From IMG/VR virus record IMGVR_UViG_3300027878_000012, positions 1 to 29,351 of that record: 29,351 nt of DNA. The stretch is one strand, 5' to 3'. The translations under genes were made by a program, and so were the position numbers. The notes under the pieces are model-generated. The model had not been told where the DNA came from and did no database searches. It saw only the letters and a program-made list of their open reading frames with translations. This DNA is from a virus. Within the stretch, counting starts at the first letter, position 1; each line of letters starts with the position of its first letter. Below, piece by piece: positions 6,332 through 14,117 of this stretch.

Positions 6332-9052
6332 ATGCCGGCAGCCGCACAGTTAGAAGTAGTCGTAGGGGCTGACGTAAGCTCCGCGCAGAGCAAACTGTCG
6401 TCGTTCGGGTCGTCGTTCGGCGGGCTGATCGCTGCTGGCGTGGCGGGTGCTGGAGCTGCGGTCGCGGCCGGCGTCGCGGTCGGGGTCAAGGCTGCTGGCG
6501 ACCTGGAGCAATCGGTCGCCAACATCAGCACGATCAAGCCGGAAATCGACACGTCAGCGGTGTTCGCCAGTCTGAACGAGATGAGCACCCGCATCCCGCA
6601 GACGGCCAGCCAACTCGGAGAGTCGCTGTACAACGTGTTCTCGTCAGTCAACGTCACGGCCGAGGAAGGGCTGCGGCTGGTCGAGGGGTTCGCCAAGAGC
6701 GCGGTTGGGGCAGGCACCAGCGCGGAGACGTTCGGGACGGCAGCAATGGGCGTCATGAACGCCTACGGACTGAGCGTTGATGAGGCCACCCACATCAGCG
6801 ACGTGTTCTTCAACACGGTGAATGCTGGCGTGGTGACGGGCGAGGAACTGGCTGCAAGTCTCGGGCCGGTCACGCAGAGCGCGAAGGCGGCCGGCGTCAG
6901 CCTGGACGAACTCGGCGCGATGATCGTGGGCGTCACCAAAGAGGGCGGCCCGGCGGCGCAGAACATCAACAACCTCAACAACATGCTCCAGAAGATCACG
7001 ACGAAGGAAGCGCAGAAGGGGTTCAATGATCTGGGCGTCGCCACCAAGACCGCGACGGGGGAGTTCAGGCCGACCATCGAGGTGATGCGCGACCTGAAGA
7101 CGCGACTGGAGGGCATGACCGAATCGGCCAGGGCGAACGCGCTCCAGACGATCTTCCCCGACGCGCAGGCGCGGCTCGGGGCGATGACGATCATGAGCCA
7201 GATCGACGCGGTGGACGCGGCGCTGGCGACGAATCAGGCTGCTACCGGCTCGGCGGCCAGCGCCTACGAGAAGATGTCCGCCACGTTCAACAGCCAGTCT
7301 AAGTTGCTGGTCAATGGGCTGACGGCGATCCTGACCACGGTCGGCGCGATGCTGCTGCCGATGCTGACGCCGCTCATCACCGCGTTCTCACAGTCGCTGC
7401 CCGGCGCGTTCAACACGGCCAAGGCCGCGTTGTCCGACCTCATGACCATGTTCTCGGGCGGCGGAAGCGGCAGCGGCGCGCTCAACGGCATCCTATCCGC
7501 GATGGGACTCGGCCCCGAGTCCATAGCGATGATCGACGCGGCCATCCTCCAGATTGGCGACGCCTGGCGCACGCTGCAACAGGTGTTCGCTAACGAATGG
7601 TCGCCGGACGCGAGCATCGCGCCGCTGGTCAACGCACTAGGACAGGTGGCGGTGTTCGTGCGCGATCAGGTGCTTCCGGCGTTTACGTCGCTGTTCACGT
7701 TCCTGGGCGCGCACACTGAGATTCTGGCCGGCATTGCGGCATCGTTCCTCACGCTGTTGGCGGCGGGCCCGATCATCGGAGTTGTGACGGGCATCGCGGC
7801 AGCGTTCGCGGCCCTGCTCTCGCCGGTCGTCGCCGTAGCGGCGGTCATCGGCCTGCTGACGGCGGCATGGGTCGGCAACTGGGGGGGCATCCAGGAGATC
7901 ACGTTCGCGGCAATCGCGGCCATCAGCGCGGCCATCAGCACGGGGCTGGCGGCGATACAAGCCTTTTGGGACGCTCACGGGCCGGCCATCATGGCCGCTG
8001 CTGCGACGGCCTGGGAGGGCGTCAAGACGGCCGTTGAGGTCGCCATCGGAGTGATCGGCGCCCTCCTCGACGGGGCGGCGGCACTCTGGGCCGGCGGCCT
8101 TGATGGGGCGTGGGCTGCGATCCTGGGGGCCGTTGATGCTGCCTGGGCCGGCATCGGCGCGAGCGTACAGGGCGGCCTGGACGCCATCGGGGCGGCGATG
8201 CAAACGGCGTGGGACGCCATCACGGGGCAGGTGTCAGCCGCACAACTGGCGATCCAGGCGGCCATCAAAGCGGTGTGGGACTTGATACCCGCCGACATCC
8301 AAGCCGACCTGATCCTGATTGCAAACCATCTGCTGGTGCAGGGTGCGGCGTGGCTGGTGACGATGCAGACGACGGCGCTTGCCATCCAGACCGCCATCGT
8401 GACCACGTTCGGGGAGATTGCGACGTTCGTCTCCACTTGGGCGTCAACCACGATCATGGCTCCGCTGCTGGCCCTGATCGGCACCGCGACGGCTGCCGCG
8501 ACCGAAACGGGCACCGGAATCTGGACGGCGATCACCACCAAACTGGACGAGGTCGTCGCGGCAATGGGTGAGTTTGCAGGCGACGTGCTGGCGTCGCTGC
8601 GCGGGCTGGTCGGCACCGCCAGCGCGGCGGCGGCCAGCATCGGCCAGGGGATCATCGAAGGCATCAGGGGCGCGATCATGGCCGGCGCGCAGAGTATCGC
8701 CAGCGCAGCAGCCAACGTGGTCAGGCGGGCGCTCGAAGCTGCGAAGGCCGCAATCGGCGTGGACTCGCCATCGAAGGATTTCCGCGACGAGGTCGGCAAG
8801 CCCATCGTGCAGGGCGTGATGGTCGGCCTCCAGAAGATGCAGCCGGCGCTGGACAGCATGTTGGGCGGGCTGGTGCAGCCGCCGTCTATGGGCATGAGTG
8901 CGCCGCGCCCACCCGTGCTCGGCTACGGCGGCGGGACCGTCATCAACGTGACGGTGCAGGGCAGTCTGATCCGCGAGCGCGAGCTTGACGCCGTGGTCGG
9001 GCGGGCGGTCGGCAACAACCTACGCCGCAACGGCAGGCTCGGGAGCAACTGA
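6332..9052 (+). CDS. Tail tape measure protein
   Basis: 906 residues from ATG 6332, the longest gene in the window. Residues 1-60 contain a Gly/Ala-rich hydrophobic stretch. Residues about 60-280 match the TP901/PhageMin_Tail domain pattern (AAGDLEQSVANISTIKPEID, ASQLGESLYNVFSSVNV, GLSVDEATHISDVFFNTVNAG). Central hydrophobic helices around 460-520 and Trp-punctuated helical repeats (AALWAGGLDGAWAAILGAVD and following) are typical. The C-terminus has GGTVINVTVQGSLIRE. The protein sets tail length; at roughly 0.15 nm per residue it predicts a tail near 135 nm. The rod also helps DNA entry. Confidence 0.92.
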   Translation: MPAAAQLEVVVGADVSSAQSKLSSFGSSFGGLIAAGVAGAGAAVAAGVAVGVKAAGDLEQSVANISTIKPEIDTSAVFASLNEMSTRIPQTASQLGESLYNVFSSVNVTAEEGLRLVEGFAKSAVGAGTSAETFGTAAMGVMNAYGLSVDEATHISDVFFNTVNAGVVTGEELAASLGPVTQSAKAAGVSLDELGAMIVGVTKEGGPAAQNINNLNNMLQKITTKEAQKGFNDLGVATKTATGEFRPTIEVMRDLKTRLEGMTESARANALQTIFPDAQARLGAMTIMSQIDAVDAALATNQAATGSAASAYEKMSATFNSQSKLLVNGLTAILTTVGAMLLPMLTPLITAFSQSLPGAFNTAKAALSDLMTMFSGGGSGSGALNGILSAMGLGPESIAMIDAAILQIGDAWRTLQQVFANEWSPDASIAPLVNALGQVAVFVRDQVLPAFTSLFTFLGAHTEILAGIAASFLTLLAAGPIIGVVTGIAAAFAALLSPVVAVAAVIGLLTAAWVGNWGGIQEITFAAIAAISAAISTGLAAIQAFWDAHGPAIMAAAATAWEGVKTAVEVAIGVIGALLDGAAALWAGGLDGAWAAILGAVDAAWAGIGASVQGGLDAIGAAMQTAWDAITGQVSAAQLAIQAAIKAVWDLIPADIQADLILIANHLLVQGAAWLVTMQTTALAIQTAIVTTFGEIATFVSTWASTTIMAPLLALIGTATAAATETGTGIWTAITTKLDEVVAAMGEFAGDVLASLRGLVGTASAAAASIGQGIIEGIRGAIMAGAQSIASAAANVVRRALEAAKAAIGVDSPSKDFRDEVGKPIVQGVMVGLQKMQPALDSMLGGLVQPPSMGMSAPRPPVLGYGGGTVINVTVQGSLIRERELDAVVGRAVGNNLRRNGRLGSN

Positions 9053-11124
9053 TGGCGACTACCACGCTCACCTCAGGCATCAACGCCTCGGTGACCACCA
9101 TCCCGGTTGTCACTGTGGCCGGATTCCTCGCTGACGGCCACATCCTGATCGACTCGGAGATCGTCAAATACACCGGCACGTCCGGCGGGAACAGTTTCAC
9201 CGGCTGCATCCGGGGTGTGGCCGGCAGCACGGCCGCCTCGCACCTGATCTCTGCGACCGTCACGGAGTCCTACCGCGTGTCGCATCATGTCGTGATCGGC
9301 ACCACGTCCACCGGCGGCAACGGCACCGGCCTGCTGCTGGCAGAAGGCGGCTACGAGCGGCGGCTAGGCCAGCAGTACGCGGCCAAACTGTCGATAGCCG
9401 GCACCACTCAGGACGACCGTCTCGGCACCCAGTCCTGGCAGGCGTCGTCGTGGAGCGGCGGCGAGGGGCATCTGAGGCATGACCCGGCTAACCCGTCGCG
9501 CTACCGCGCCGGCGCCGGCATCGACACGTTCACGGAGGCTGGCGCGCTCGGACTCGGGCCGTACCTGTCCACGATCAGCGGCGGCACCAGCGCGACGCTG
9601 GCCGTGAACGAGATCAGTTGCCTGCACGCATTCTCCGGGCTGCTGATGATCGGCACCAGCACGGGGCTGGTCTACCAGTGGGACGGAACCACTCTGACGT
9701 TCTGCTACGACACCGGCAAGGCCGGCGGCATCCGCTCGATGATGACCTGGGAATCGTACTTGTACGTCGGCACCGGCACGGACGGGGTTGTGTTCCGCTG
9801 GGTGCGGGCTACGCCGACGACGACCTGGGCAACAAACTTCACCGTTGGGGCGCGCTCAGGGGACACCGTGCGCGGCGTCCACGGCCTCAGCCCGCACGTC
9901 ACAGACGGGTTCTACGCTGGGTACTACGCGGCATCTGAGGACAATTACGCGCTCGTCGGGCAGATCGCCAACACTGGCGGTACTACCGTTCCGACTGTTG
10001 CGCTCAACACTTACGAGAAGTCGGTGTCTCTGATTATCCCGTACCGCGAGAAGCTGATGGCCGTGGTCTACAATGCCACGGATAATTTCTGGCGCTTGTT
10101 CGAGGGCGGCAACGACCCGGACCCGTTGATTTGGACCGCGAAAGGCACGCAGGTTGGGGGGTACCTCAATTGCGCGACCATGCTCAATGACCGGCTGTAC
10201 TTCGGTGACGCGGTGCAGGGCCGAATCTGGCGGTACGACGGCAGCAAAATCACGCTCTTGCGTCAACTCGGCTCCGATCAGGTGCCGTACACCGCGCAGA
10301 TCAAGGGCATTGCTGCGTGGCGCGGCGGCGTCTGGGTCAGCATCGTGGACGTGGACGGCACGATGGGCCTGTTGCGCTACGACGACGAGGACGACTCCTG
10401 GTCGCGGCCGGCAACGGGGCTGCTCGGGACCACGCCCGGCGTGATGGCCGTCTACAACGACCAGTTGCACGTCGTGACCAACGCCACCGGGGCGTCACGA
10501 GTCTGGCGCACCAACGGCACCTATCGAGACGGCGGCCCCGTCGATTCCGGGCTGATCGATGCCAACCTGGGAGGGACGGACAAACTCTGGCAGGGCGTCA
10601 CGGTGCGGCACTCGGCGCTGGCCTCCAACCAGGCGGTGTCGATCTACTACCAACTGGAGGACACCGGCTCGTGGGTGCTGTTGGGGCACAGCGACGTGGA
10701 CAACAGCACGTCCAAATCGCTCGACTTCGCCGCGAGCATCGAGGCGGACCTGATCGCGTTCCGGATGATTCTGAGCGGCACGGCCGGCAGCAGCACGCCG
10801 CTGCGGGTCTACAGCCTGAATGCCCGCTACGTGCCGTCGCCAGGCGTCACGAAAGAGTGGACGTTGCGCGTTCGGATGCTCGGCAACACCGGGCGGTACA
10901 TGCCACTGCGGGACGGCATCACCAGCACGCAGACGGGCGAGCAGATCAGCGCGGCGCTGTGGGCGCTGGTGGACGCGGTGACGCCGGTCAACTACGTGGA
11001 CATCGACGGCACGGTGTCCGAAGTCTTGATTACGGAGTGGCGCGAGTCGGAGGCCAGTCTGCATGTGGGCACCAACGCGCAAGGCTGGGAGCTTGACGGG
11101 CAGTTGACGCTGCGGGAGGTCTAA
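9052..11124 (+). CDS. Tail tip or receptor-contact protein with propeller-like repeats
   Basis: 690 residues from ATG 9052, sharing its A with the tape-measure stop. Residues 1-75 form a beta-rich domain with ILIDSEIVKYTGTSGG and FTGCIRGVAGSTAASH. From about 185 there are repeated blade-like units with a closing W or R: LHAFSGLLMIGTSTGLVYQW, YLYVGTGTDGVVFRW, LNDRLYFGDAVQGRIWRYDG. This suggests a beta-propeller of Kelch or sialidase-like style. The last 150 residues are a separate beta domain. It occupies the position of distal-tail and fibre proteins and is the only large tail protein after the tape measure here. Role inferred from position and repeats. Confidence 0.65.
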   Translation: MATTTLTSGINASVTTIPVVTVAGFLADGHILIDSEIVKYTGTSGGNSFTGCIRGVAGSTAASHLISATVTESYRVSHHVVIGTTSTGGNGTGLLLAEGGYERRLGQQYAAKLSIAGTTQDDRLGTQSWQASSWSGGEGHLRHDPANPSRYRAGAGIDTFTEAGALGLGPYLSTISGGTSATLAVNEISCLHAFSGLLMIGTSTGLVYQWDGTTLTFCYDTGKAGGIRSMMTWESYLYVGTGTDGVVFRWVRATPTTTWATNFTVGARSGDTVRGVHGLSPHVTDGFYAGYYAASEDNYALVGQIANTGGTTVPTVALNTYEKSVSLIIPYREKLMAVVYNATDNFWRLFEGGNDPDPLIWTAKGTQVGGYLNCATMLNDRLYFGDAVQGRIWRYDGSKITLLRQLGSDQVPYTAQIKGIAAWRGGVWVSIVDVDGTMGLLRYDDEDDSWSRPATGLLGTTPGVMAVYNDQLHVVTNATGASRVWRTNGTYRDGGPVDSGLIDANLGGTDKLWQGVTVRHSALASNQAVSIYYQLEDTGSWVLLGHSDVDNSTSKSLDFAASIEADLIAFRMILSGTAGSSTPLRVYSLNARYVPSPGVTKEWTLRVRMLGNTGRYMPLRDGITSTQTGEQISAALWALVDAVTPVNYVDIDGTVSEVLITEWRESEASLHVGTNAQGWELDGQLTLREV

Positions 11125-11126
11125 CG

Positions 11127-11459
11127 ATGGCGACTGATGAGACGTGCGACTACTGCGACGGCTCCGAGATGTATCAAGGGTTGCTGACCCACCGGCCGAC
11201 GTGCGCCACGCTCACCGGCCCGGCCGAGGCGGCAGCCGCGATATCTGGGCAGAGTCCGCGACGGACCGACGCGGACGGCCTGACGGGCTGCCGGTTCTGT
11301 GCGGCGGTTGCTGCGCCGACGAAGCGGCTGTCGTCGCCCGCCAGCCACGAGTTCGGGTGTCCCTGGCGGCGGGCGCGGGCGCTCTACCCTGACGGCGTGA
11401 AGCATGCCGACGCGGCATCCGGGCGGGCGGTGCCGGCGGTGGTGAATCCCAATGCCTGA
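11127..11459 (+). CDS. Cys-rich small protein, two zinc-ribbon-like motifs
   Basis: 110 residues from ATG 11127. The first part has CDYCDG (residues 7-12) with H22 and C26 nearby, and the second has CRFC with H73 and C77. This spacing suggests two small zinc-binding CxxC...HxxxC units. It lies between the tail-tip and endolysin genes and overlaps the endolysin start by 8 bases. No named family. Confidence 0.6.
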   Translation: MATDETCDYCDGSEMYQGLLTHRPTCATLTGPAEAAAAISGQSPRRTDADGLTGCRFCAAVAAPTKRLSSPASHEFGCPWRRARALYPDGVKHADAASGRAVPAVVNPNA

Positions 11460-12285
11460 CTACCGCGCCGCAAATACGAAACCCCTGCGAGGCATCGACG
11501 TTGCGTCACACCAGGGCCGCCCCGATTGGCAAGCCGTGGCAGCGTCAGGTGTCACGTTTGGCATCAGCAAAGCGACCGGCGGGACGTGGTACACGAACCC
11601 CACGTTTCCGGATAACTGGCTCGGGATGAAGGCGGCCGGACTCGTGCGGGGCGCGTACCACTACGCCTTTGAGTCGAGCGGCCAGCCGCTACCCGGCGAC
11701 GGCCCCGAGGCTGAGGCCGACTACTTCCTGACGGCGCTGGCTCGCGCCGGCGGCATCCTGCCCGGCGACCTGCTGGTGCTCGACATCGAGGATGGCAACG
11801 GGCCGCTCGGGGACTGGTGTTTGCGATGGCTGCGGCACGTTGAGATGAACACGGGCGTCAAGCCGCTGGTCTACACCGGCGCGTGGTTCAGCGTGCCGCA
11901 CGGCCTGGGCGCGGTGCCTGCGCTGGCCGAGTTCCCGCTGTGGCTCGCTGCGTACCAGGATGCCATGCCGGCCGCGCCGCCGCCGTGGTCAGTGGTCAGC
12001 ATGTGGCAGCACAGCAGCACGGGCCGCGTCCCGGGGATCGCCGGTGACGTTGACCTGAACCAGTTTCGAGGGAGCCGCGCCGACCTGCTGGCGCTCGGCA
12101 AGCCGGGGGCGGTAGCGCCGGCTCCGGCCGTTGACGAGCTAGCCGACGTGCGCCGGCGGCTGGCCGAGGCGGTGTCGGCGTTGGGCTACGCGAGCGGTGA
12201 CGTAGCTGACGCTGCCGATGCGGTTGCGAGCGCAGCTACAGCACTGGCGAACACGCTGCGCTCGCTCAGGCCGCCAGCCGCGTAA
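11452..12285 (+). CDS. Endolysin, GH25 muramidase
   Basis: 277 residues from ATG 11452. The GH25 lysozyme fold is plain: GIDVASHQG with Asp16, the substrate-side GAYHYAF, the catalytic DIED (Asp111, Glu113, Asp114) and the closing MWQHSSTGRVPG..GDVDLNQF near 184-205. It cleaves the glycan strand of peptidoglycan. The catalytic domain ends about residue 213. A Pro/Ala linker and a helical tail (ELADVRRRLAEAVSALGYAS..) follow, perhaps for wall contact or oligomerisation. No signal peptide is seen, so release needs a holin. None lies next to it. A strong terminator follows. Confidence 0.92.
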   Translation: MPDYRAANTKPLRGIDVASHQGRPDWQAVAASGVTFGISKATGGTWYTNPTFPDNWLGMKAAGLVRGAYHYAFESSGQPLPGDGPEAEADYFLTALARAGGILPGDLLVLDIEDGNGPLGDWCLRWLRHVEMNTGVKPLVYTGAWFSVPHGLGAVPALAEFPLWLAAYQDAMPAAPPPWSVVSMWQHSSTGRVPGIAGDVDLNQFRGSRADLLALGKPGAVAPAPAVDELADVRRRLAEAVSALGYASGDVADAADAVASAATALANTLRSLRPPAA

Positions 12286-12306
12286 GGAGGGCCTCCTGGT
12301 GGTGGT

Positions 12307-12340
12307 GCCCCTGCCGCTGTTGTGAGCGGCAGGGGCTTTG
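12307..12340 (+). terminator. Intrinsic terminator after the late operon
   Basis: GCCCCTGCCGCT (12307-12318) pairs perfectly with AGCGGCAGGGGC (12325-12336) around a 6-base loop, followed by TTTGTCGTT. On the minus strand no U-run follows, so it acts on plus-strand transcripts from the tail and lysis genes. Confidence 0.85.
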
Positions 12341-12356
12341 TCGTTGGGGCGGGCGG

Positions 12357-12527
12357 TTAGCGATACGACTTCTCGTCATCCGCCCCGACGATCTGAAGCC
12401 ACGACGGCCAGCAGTGGGAGCAGAGCGCCTCGTTGTCATGCGTGAGATTGGTGTCCTCCCACGCGATAGCCTTGTGGCACCAATCGCACTGCGTCGCTCC
12501 GGGTGGGTGCTGGATCGTCGTTGCCAT
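12357..12527 (-). CDS. Small zinc-ribbon protein, leftward
   Basis: 56 residues on the minus strand from ATG 12527; GGGAG lies 8 bases upstream and decides the start over a longer frame to 12635. Two CxxC pairs are present (CDWCHKA and CSHCWPSW), about 20 residues apart, a classic zinc-ribbon layout. It is the only gene expressed by the leftward arm of the mirror-image promoter pair, so it is probably regulated together with the rightward early genes. It ends facing the late terminator. Function unknown. Confidence 0.6.
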   Translation of the reverse strand: MATTIQHPPGATQCDWCHKAIAWEDTNLTHDNEALCSHCWPSWLQIVGADDEKSYR

Positions 12528-12570
12528 CTTCGTCTCCCTGGCGGCTGCGCCGCTCTTGCTGTCTGTAGAT

Positions 12571-12599
12571 ATCTTACTACGCCCCGTAGCAAAACACAA
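12571..12599 (-). promoter_or_regulatory. Leftward promoter
   Basis: Reading the minus strand, -35 TTGTGT (12594-12599) and -10 TAAGAT (12571-12576) are 17 bases apart. The operator at 12577-12589 fills the spacer next to the -10. The boxes are weak by consensus, but the mirror copy on the other side makes the call credible. Confidence 0.5.
12577..12589. promoter_or_regulatory. Operator O1
   Basis: CTACG-ccc-CGTAG is a perfect 5+3+5 dyad. A second copy is at 12655-12667. Each one abuts the -10 box of its own promoter, the position of a repressor that blocks polymerase. GATATC lies just outside (12568-12573). Confidence 0.65.
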
Positions 12600-12606
12600 T
12601 ACTCCA

Positions 12607-12628
12607 AAGTGCCCAATATGGGCCACTT
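12607..12628. promoter_or_regulatory. Central dyad between the divergent promoters
   Basis: GCCCA-ATA-TGGGC (12611-12623) is a perfect inverted repeat, extended by AAGT on the left and CACTT on the right. It sits between the two -35 boxes and could be a binding site for an activator or a third regulator. Confidence 0.4.
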
Positions 12629-12644
12629 CGCGCACTCTACCCTA

Positions 12645-12673
12645 TTGCAGTATGCTACGTGGCGTAGTAAACT
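12645..12673 (+). promoter_or_regulatory. Rightward early promoter
   Basis: -35 TTGCAG (12645-12650), 17-base spacer, -10 TAAACT (12668-12673). The spacer's last 13 bases are operator O2. Transcription would start near 12680, 24 bases before the ATG at 12704. Confidence 0.5.
12655..12667. promoter_or_regulatory. Operator O2
   Basis: CTACG-tgg-CGTAG, the same half-sites as O1 in mirror position, 78 bp away centre to centre. GATATC lies outside it at 12674-12679, as it does for O1. Confidence 0.65.
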
Positions 12674-12703
12674 GATATCAGATCAGACGCAGGGAGCGCG
12701 GAC

Positions 12704-12958
12704 ATGGCACGAATGATCGGGCAGGCAACAGAGCAGGACGCAGTAACAGCAGCAATTAGCAGCGTGATCCTAGACGTTGAAGCACCCACGGTGGTTCAGG
12801 TTAGCGCGGCGTTGAGCGAGTACCGCCACCATGCCCCGAAGAGCATCGGCGCTGCTGTCTACGGCTGGATGGTCGAAGACTGCGGCGAGCGCGAAGAGGG
12901 ACGCCGTTACAACCTGATCTGCCGCGCGATCCGCGCGGCGATGCAGCGGGCAGCGTGA
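12704..12958 (+). CDS. Small early protein of unknown function
   Basis: 84 residues from ATG 12704 with AGGGAG about 8 bases upstream. First gene of the rightward operon behind operator O2. The sequence is mostly helical (EQDAVTAAISSVILDVEAPT, then VVQVSAALSEYRHH, then YNLICRAIRAAMQRAA) and could be a small helical DNA-binding or adaptor protein. No motif is certain. Its stop overlaps the next start (TGATG). Confidence 0.6.
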   Translation: MARMIGQATEQDAVTAAISSVILDVEAPTVVQVSAALSEYRHHAPKSIGAAVYGWMVEDCGEREEGRRYNLICRAIRAAMQRAA

Positions 12959-13158
12959 TGAGCCGCCGAGGACAGCGGTTCCTGGGCTGCCCCGACTGCG
13001 GCAAGCGGGGTGTCTATTATCAGTCTGGTAGCCATCAGGACGGCGGCTACCAGTGTCGCTACTGCGACTTCTGGGTCTACGAGATAACGACCGACCGCAT
13101 AGACAAGTTGAATACGGAGCGCCTGAACGCGGCGAATCCTGAGATGGCACGCGCATGA
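12958..13158 (+). CDS. Zinc-ribbon protein
   Basis: 66 residues from ATG 12958, coupled to the previous stop. CPDCGKRG (N-terminal) and CRYCDFW (residues about 32-38) form a CxxC...CxxC zinc ribbon of about 20 residues. The C-terminal helix (DRIDKLNTERLNAANPEMA) is charged. It shares ATGA with the next gene, a helix-turn-helix protein, and may act with it. A GTG at 12955 is an alternative start. Confidence 0.65.
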   Translation: MSRRGQRFLGCPDCGKRGVYYQSGSHQDGGYQCRYCDFWVYEITTDRIDKLNTERLNAANPEMARA

Positions 13159-13382
13159 CGCCTGACGAACTCCGCACGCGCCGCAAGGCCCTCCGCTTCA
13201 GCCAGCAAGGCCTGGCCGAGGCGCTCGGCGTGACTCAGCACACCGTCAGCCGGTGGGAAGAAGGCAAGATAGCACTGACAGCGCCGCGATCCTTCTGGCT
13301 CGACGCCGAGATGAAGCGGATCGAGCGGAAGGCGCACCCGCCGAAGCGCCGCGCCCGCCACCAGGAGAACGAAGCACCATGA
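13155..13382 (+). CDS. XRE-type helix-turn-helix regulator (Cro-like)
   Basis: 75 residues from ATG 13155. The HTH is clear: TPDELRTRRKALRFSQQGLA, EALGVTQHTVSRWEEGKIAL, with the recognition helix around TQHTVSRW (residues about 28-36). The tail is basic (KRRARHQENE). Size and position suit a Cro- or repressor-type regulator of the rightward operon. It is a candidate binder of the CTACG operators upstream, as is the leftward XRE gene at 14223-14408; the sequence does not decide which. Confidence 0.85.
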   Translation: MTPDELRTRRKALRFSQQGLAEALGVTQHTVSRWEEGKIALTAPRSFWLDAEMKRIERKAHPPKRRARHQENEAP

Positions 13383-13552
13383 CCCTCGACAGATGCTCCG
13401 GCTACTGCACCGATTGCGGCGGGCCACTTGGAGCGAACCGCTGGCGCTGCGCCGCCTGCCAGCTCGCAGCACGACGCGCGATCATGCGCGCCGGCCCGGG
13501 CCAGGTCGTCAAGCCGTCCGACGTGGCGGCTGCGCGGGAGGATGCCACGTGA
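13379..13552 (+). CDS. Small zinc-finger protein
   Basis: 57 residues from ATG 13379, overlapping the HTH gene's stop. CSGYCTDCGG (residues 6-15) and CAACQLAARR (24-33) form a short zinc ribbon. Ends with VVKPSDVAAAREDAT. Ends at TGA shared with the next GTG start. Function unknown. Confidence 0.6.
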   Translation: MTLDRCSGYCTDCGGPLGANRWRCAACQLAARRAIMRAGPGQVVKPSDVAAAREDAT

Positions 13553-13755
13553 CGGTATACATCTCATCAGTCACCTGCGCGTGCGGCAGGGACATGCTAT
13601 CGGCGCATGAGCTGTGGACCTGGGGCAGTCTGACCTGCGAGTGCGGGGCGATCGCCACCATTCAGCAGGACGGGACCGGCCGAGCCTTCGTCTCGTGGCT
13701 AGGGCCGTTCGTTGATCTCGACGTGGCGGCAGAGATACGGCCGGGGTGCCGGTGA
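13549..13755 (+). CDS. Small Cys-rich protein
   Basis: 68 residues from GTG 13549, coupled by GTGA. CACGRDM and CECGAI (CxCG pairs about 20 residues apart) suggest another zinc knuckle. The rest is beta-prone (ATIQQDGTGRAFVSWLG). The C-terminus overlaps the next start. No family named. Confidence 0.55.
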   Translation: MTVYISSVTCACGRDMLSAHELWTWGSLTCECGAIATIQQDGTGRAFVSWLGPFVDLDVAAEIRPGCR

Positions 13756-13958
13756 GCAGCGCGCAGCACGAGCAGTACGCCATCGCATTGCAGCGGCTCG
13801 CCAGTCAGTGCGAGGCGAATGCGGCCAGCGTCAGGCGCGGGGCGTACCCTCGCTACCCGCACGACCGCATTGAGGCCGTGCGCGCAGCCCTGGAGGCGCT
13901 GCTGCTGGAGTTGGCGACGGGCGATGCTCGCGTCACGCAGCGCGACGCGGTACAATAA
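13752..13958 (+). CDS. Small helical protein, last gene before the tRNA-like RNA
   Basis: 68 residues from GTG 13752, whose first bases overlap the previous stop; GTG 13746 is an alternative. The protein is almost wholly helical (SAQHEQYAIALQRLASQCEA, then RIEAVRAALEALLLELATG). It may be a coiled-coil or dimeric helper. Three bases before its stop a TACAAT box occurs (13951-13956), possibly for the RNA gene downstream. Confidence 0.55.
   Translation: MSSAQHEQYAIALQRLASQCEANAASVRRGAYPRYPHDRIEAVRAALEALLLELATGDARVTQRDAVQ
13951..13956 (+). promoter_or_regulatory. Possible -10 box for the tRNA-like gene
   Basis: TACAAT is close to consensus and 50 bases before the RNA 5' end. No good -35 box is visible, so it is weak. 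Confidence 0.25.
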
Positions 13959-14005
13959 CCCCTGTGCGCCGGTATCCAGGCTGAGGCGCGGCGCGCGTGT
14001 CTCAG

Positions 14006-14113
14006 GCAGCGGTCGTGTAGGGGCATCACAGCCGGGGTCCGTGTCGCAACGCCAGATATGGCGCGGACGAATCGGTCTGGCAATCGCAGGTTCGATTCCT
14101 GCCTGCTGCACCA
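14006..14113 (+). tRNA. tRNA-like RNA with enlarged anticodon limb
   Basis: The acceptor stem is GCAGCGG (14006-14012) with CTGCTGC (14103-14109), one wobble pair, then A and encoded CCA at 14111-14113. The D arm GTG/CAC carries A14, G18G19 and A21 equivalents. The T arm is GCAGG-TTCGATT-CCTGC (14086-14102). The anticodon stem GCCGG (14031-14035) pairs with CTGGC (14077-14081). Instead of a 7-base loop there are 41 bases folding into GTCCG/CGGAC and CGCCA-GATA-TGGCG. Total 108 bases. No normal anticodon with U33 can be placed, so it may not decode. It could also be an attachment site copied from a host tRNA 3' end. Confidence 0.55.
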
Positions 14114-14117
14114 CCAG

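Noticed and set aside
7975-8895. 306-codon minus-strand frame
   Set aside because: Antisense to Ala-rich tape-measure repeats; the Ala/Ser/Met composition is a by-product.
14006-14113. tmRNA or selenocysteine tRNA
   Set aside because: Far too short for a tmRNA with tag frame; acceptor and T arms of 7 and 5 pairs and the lack of a long variable arm do not fit selC.
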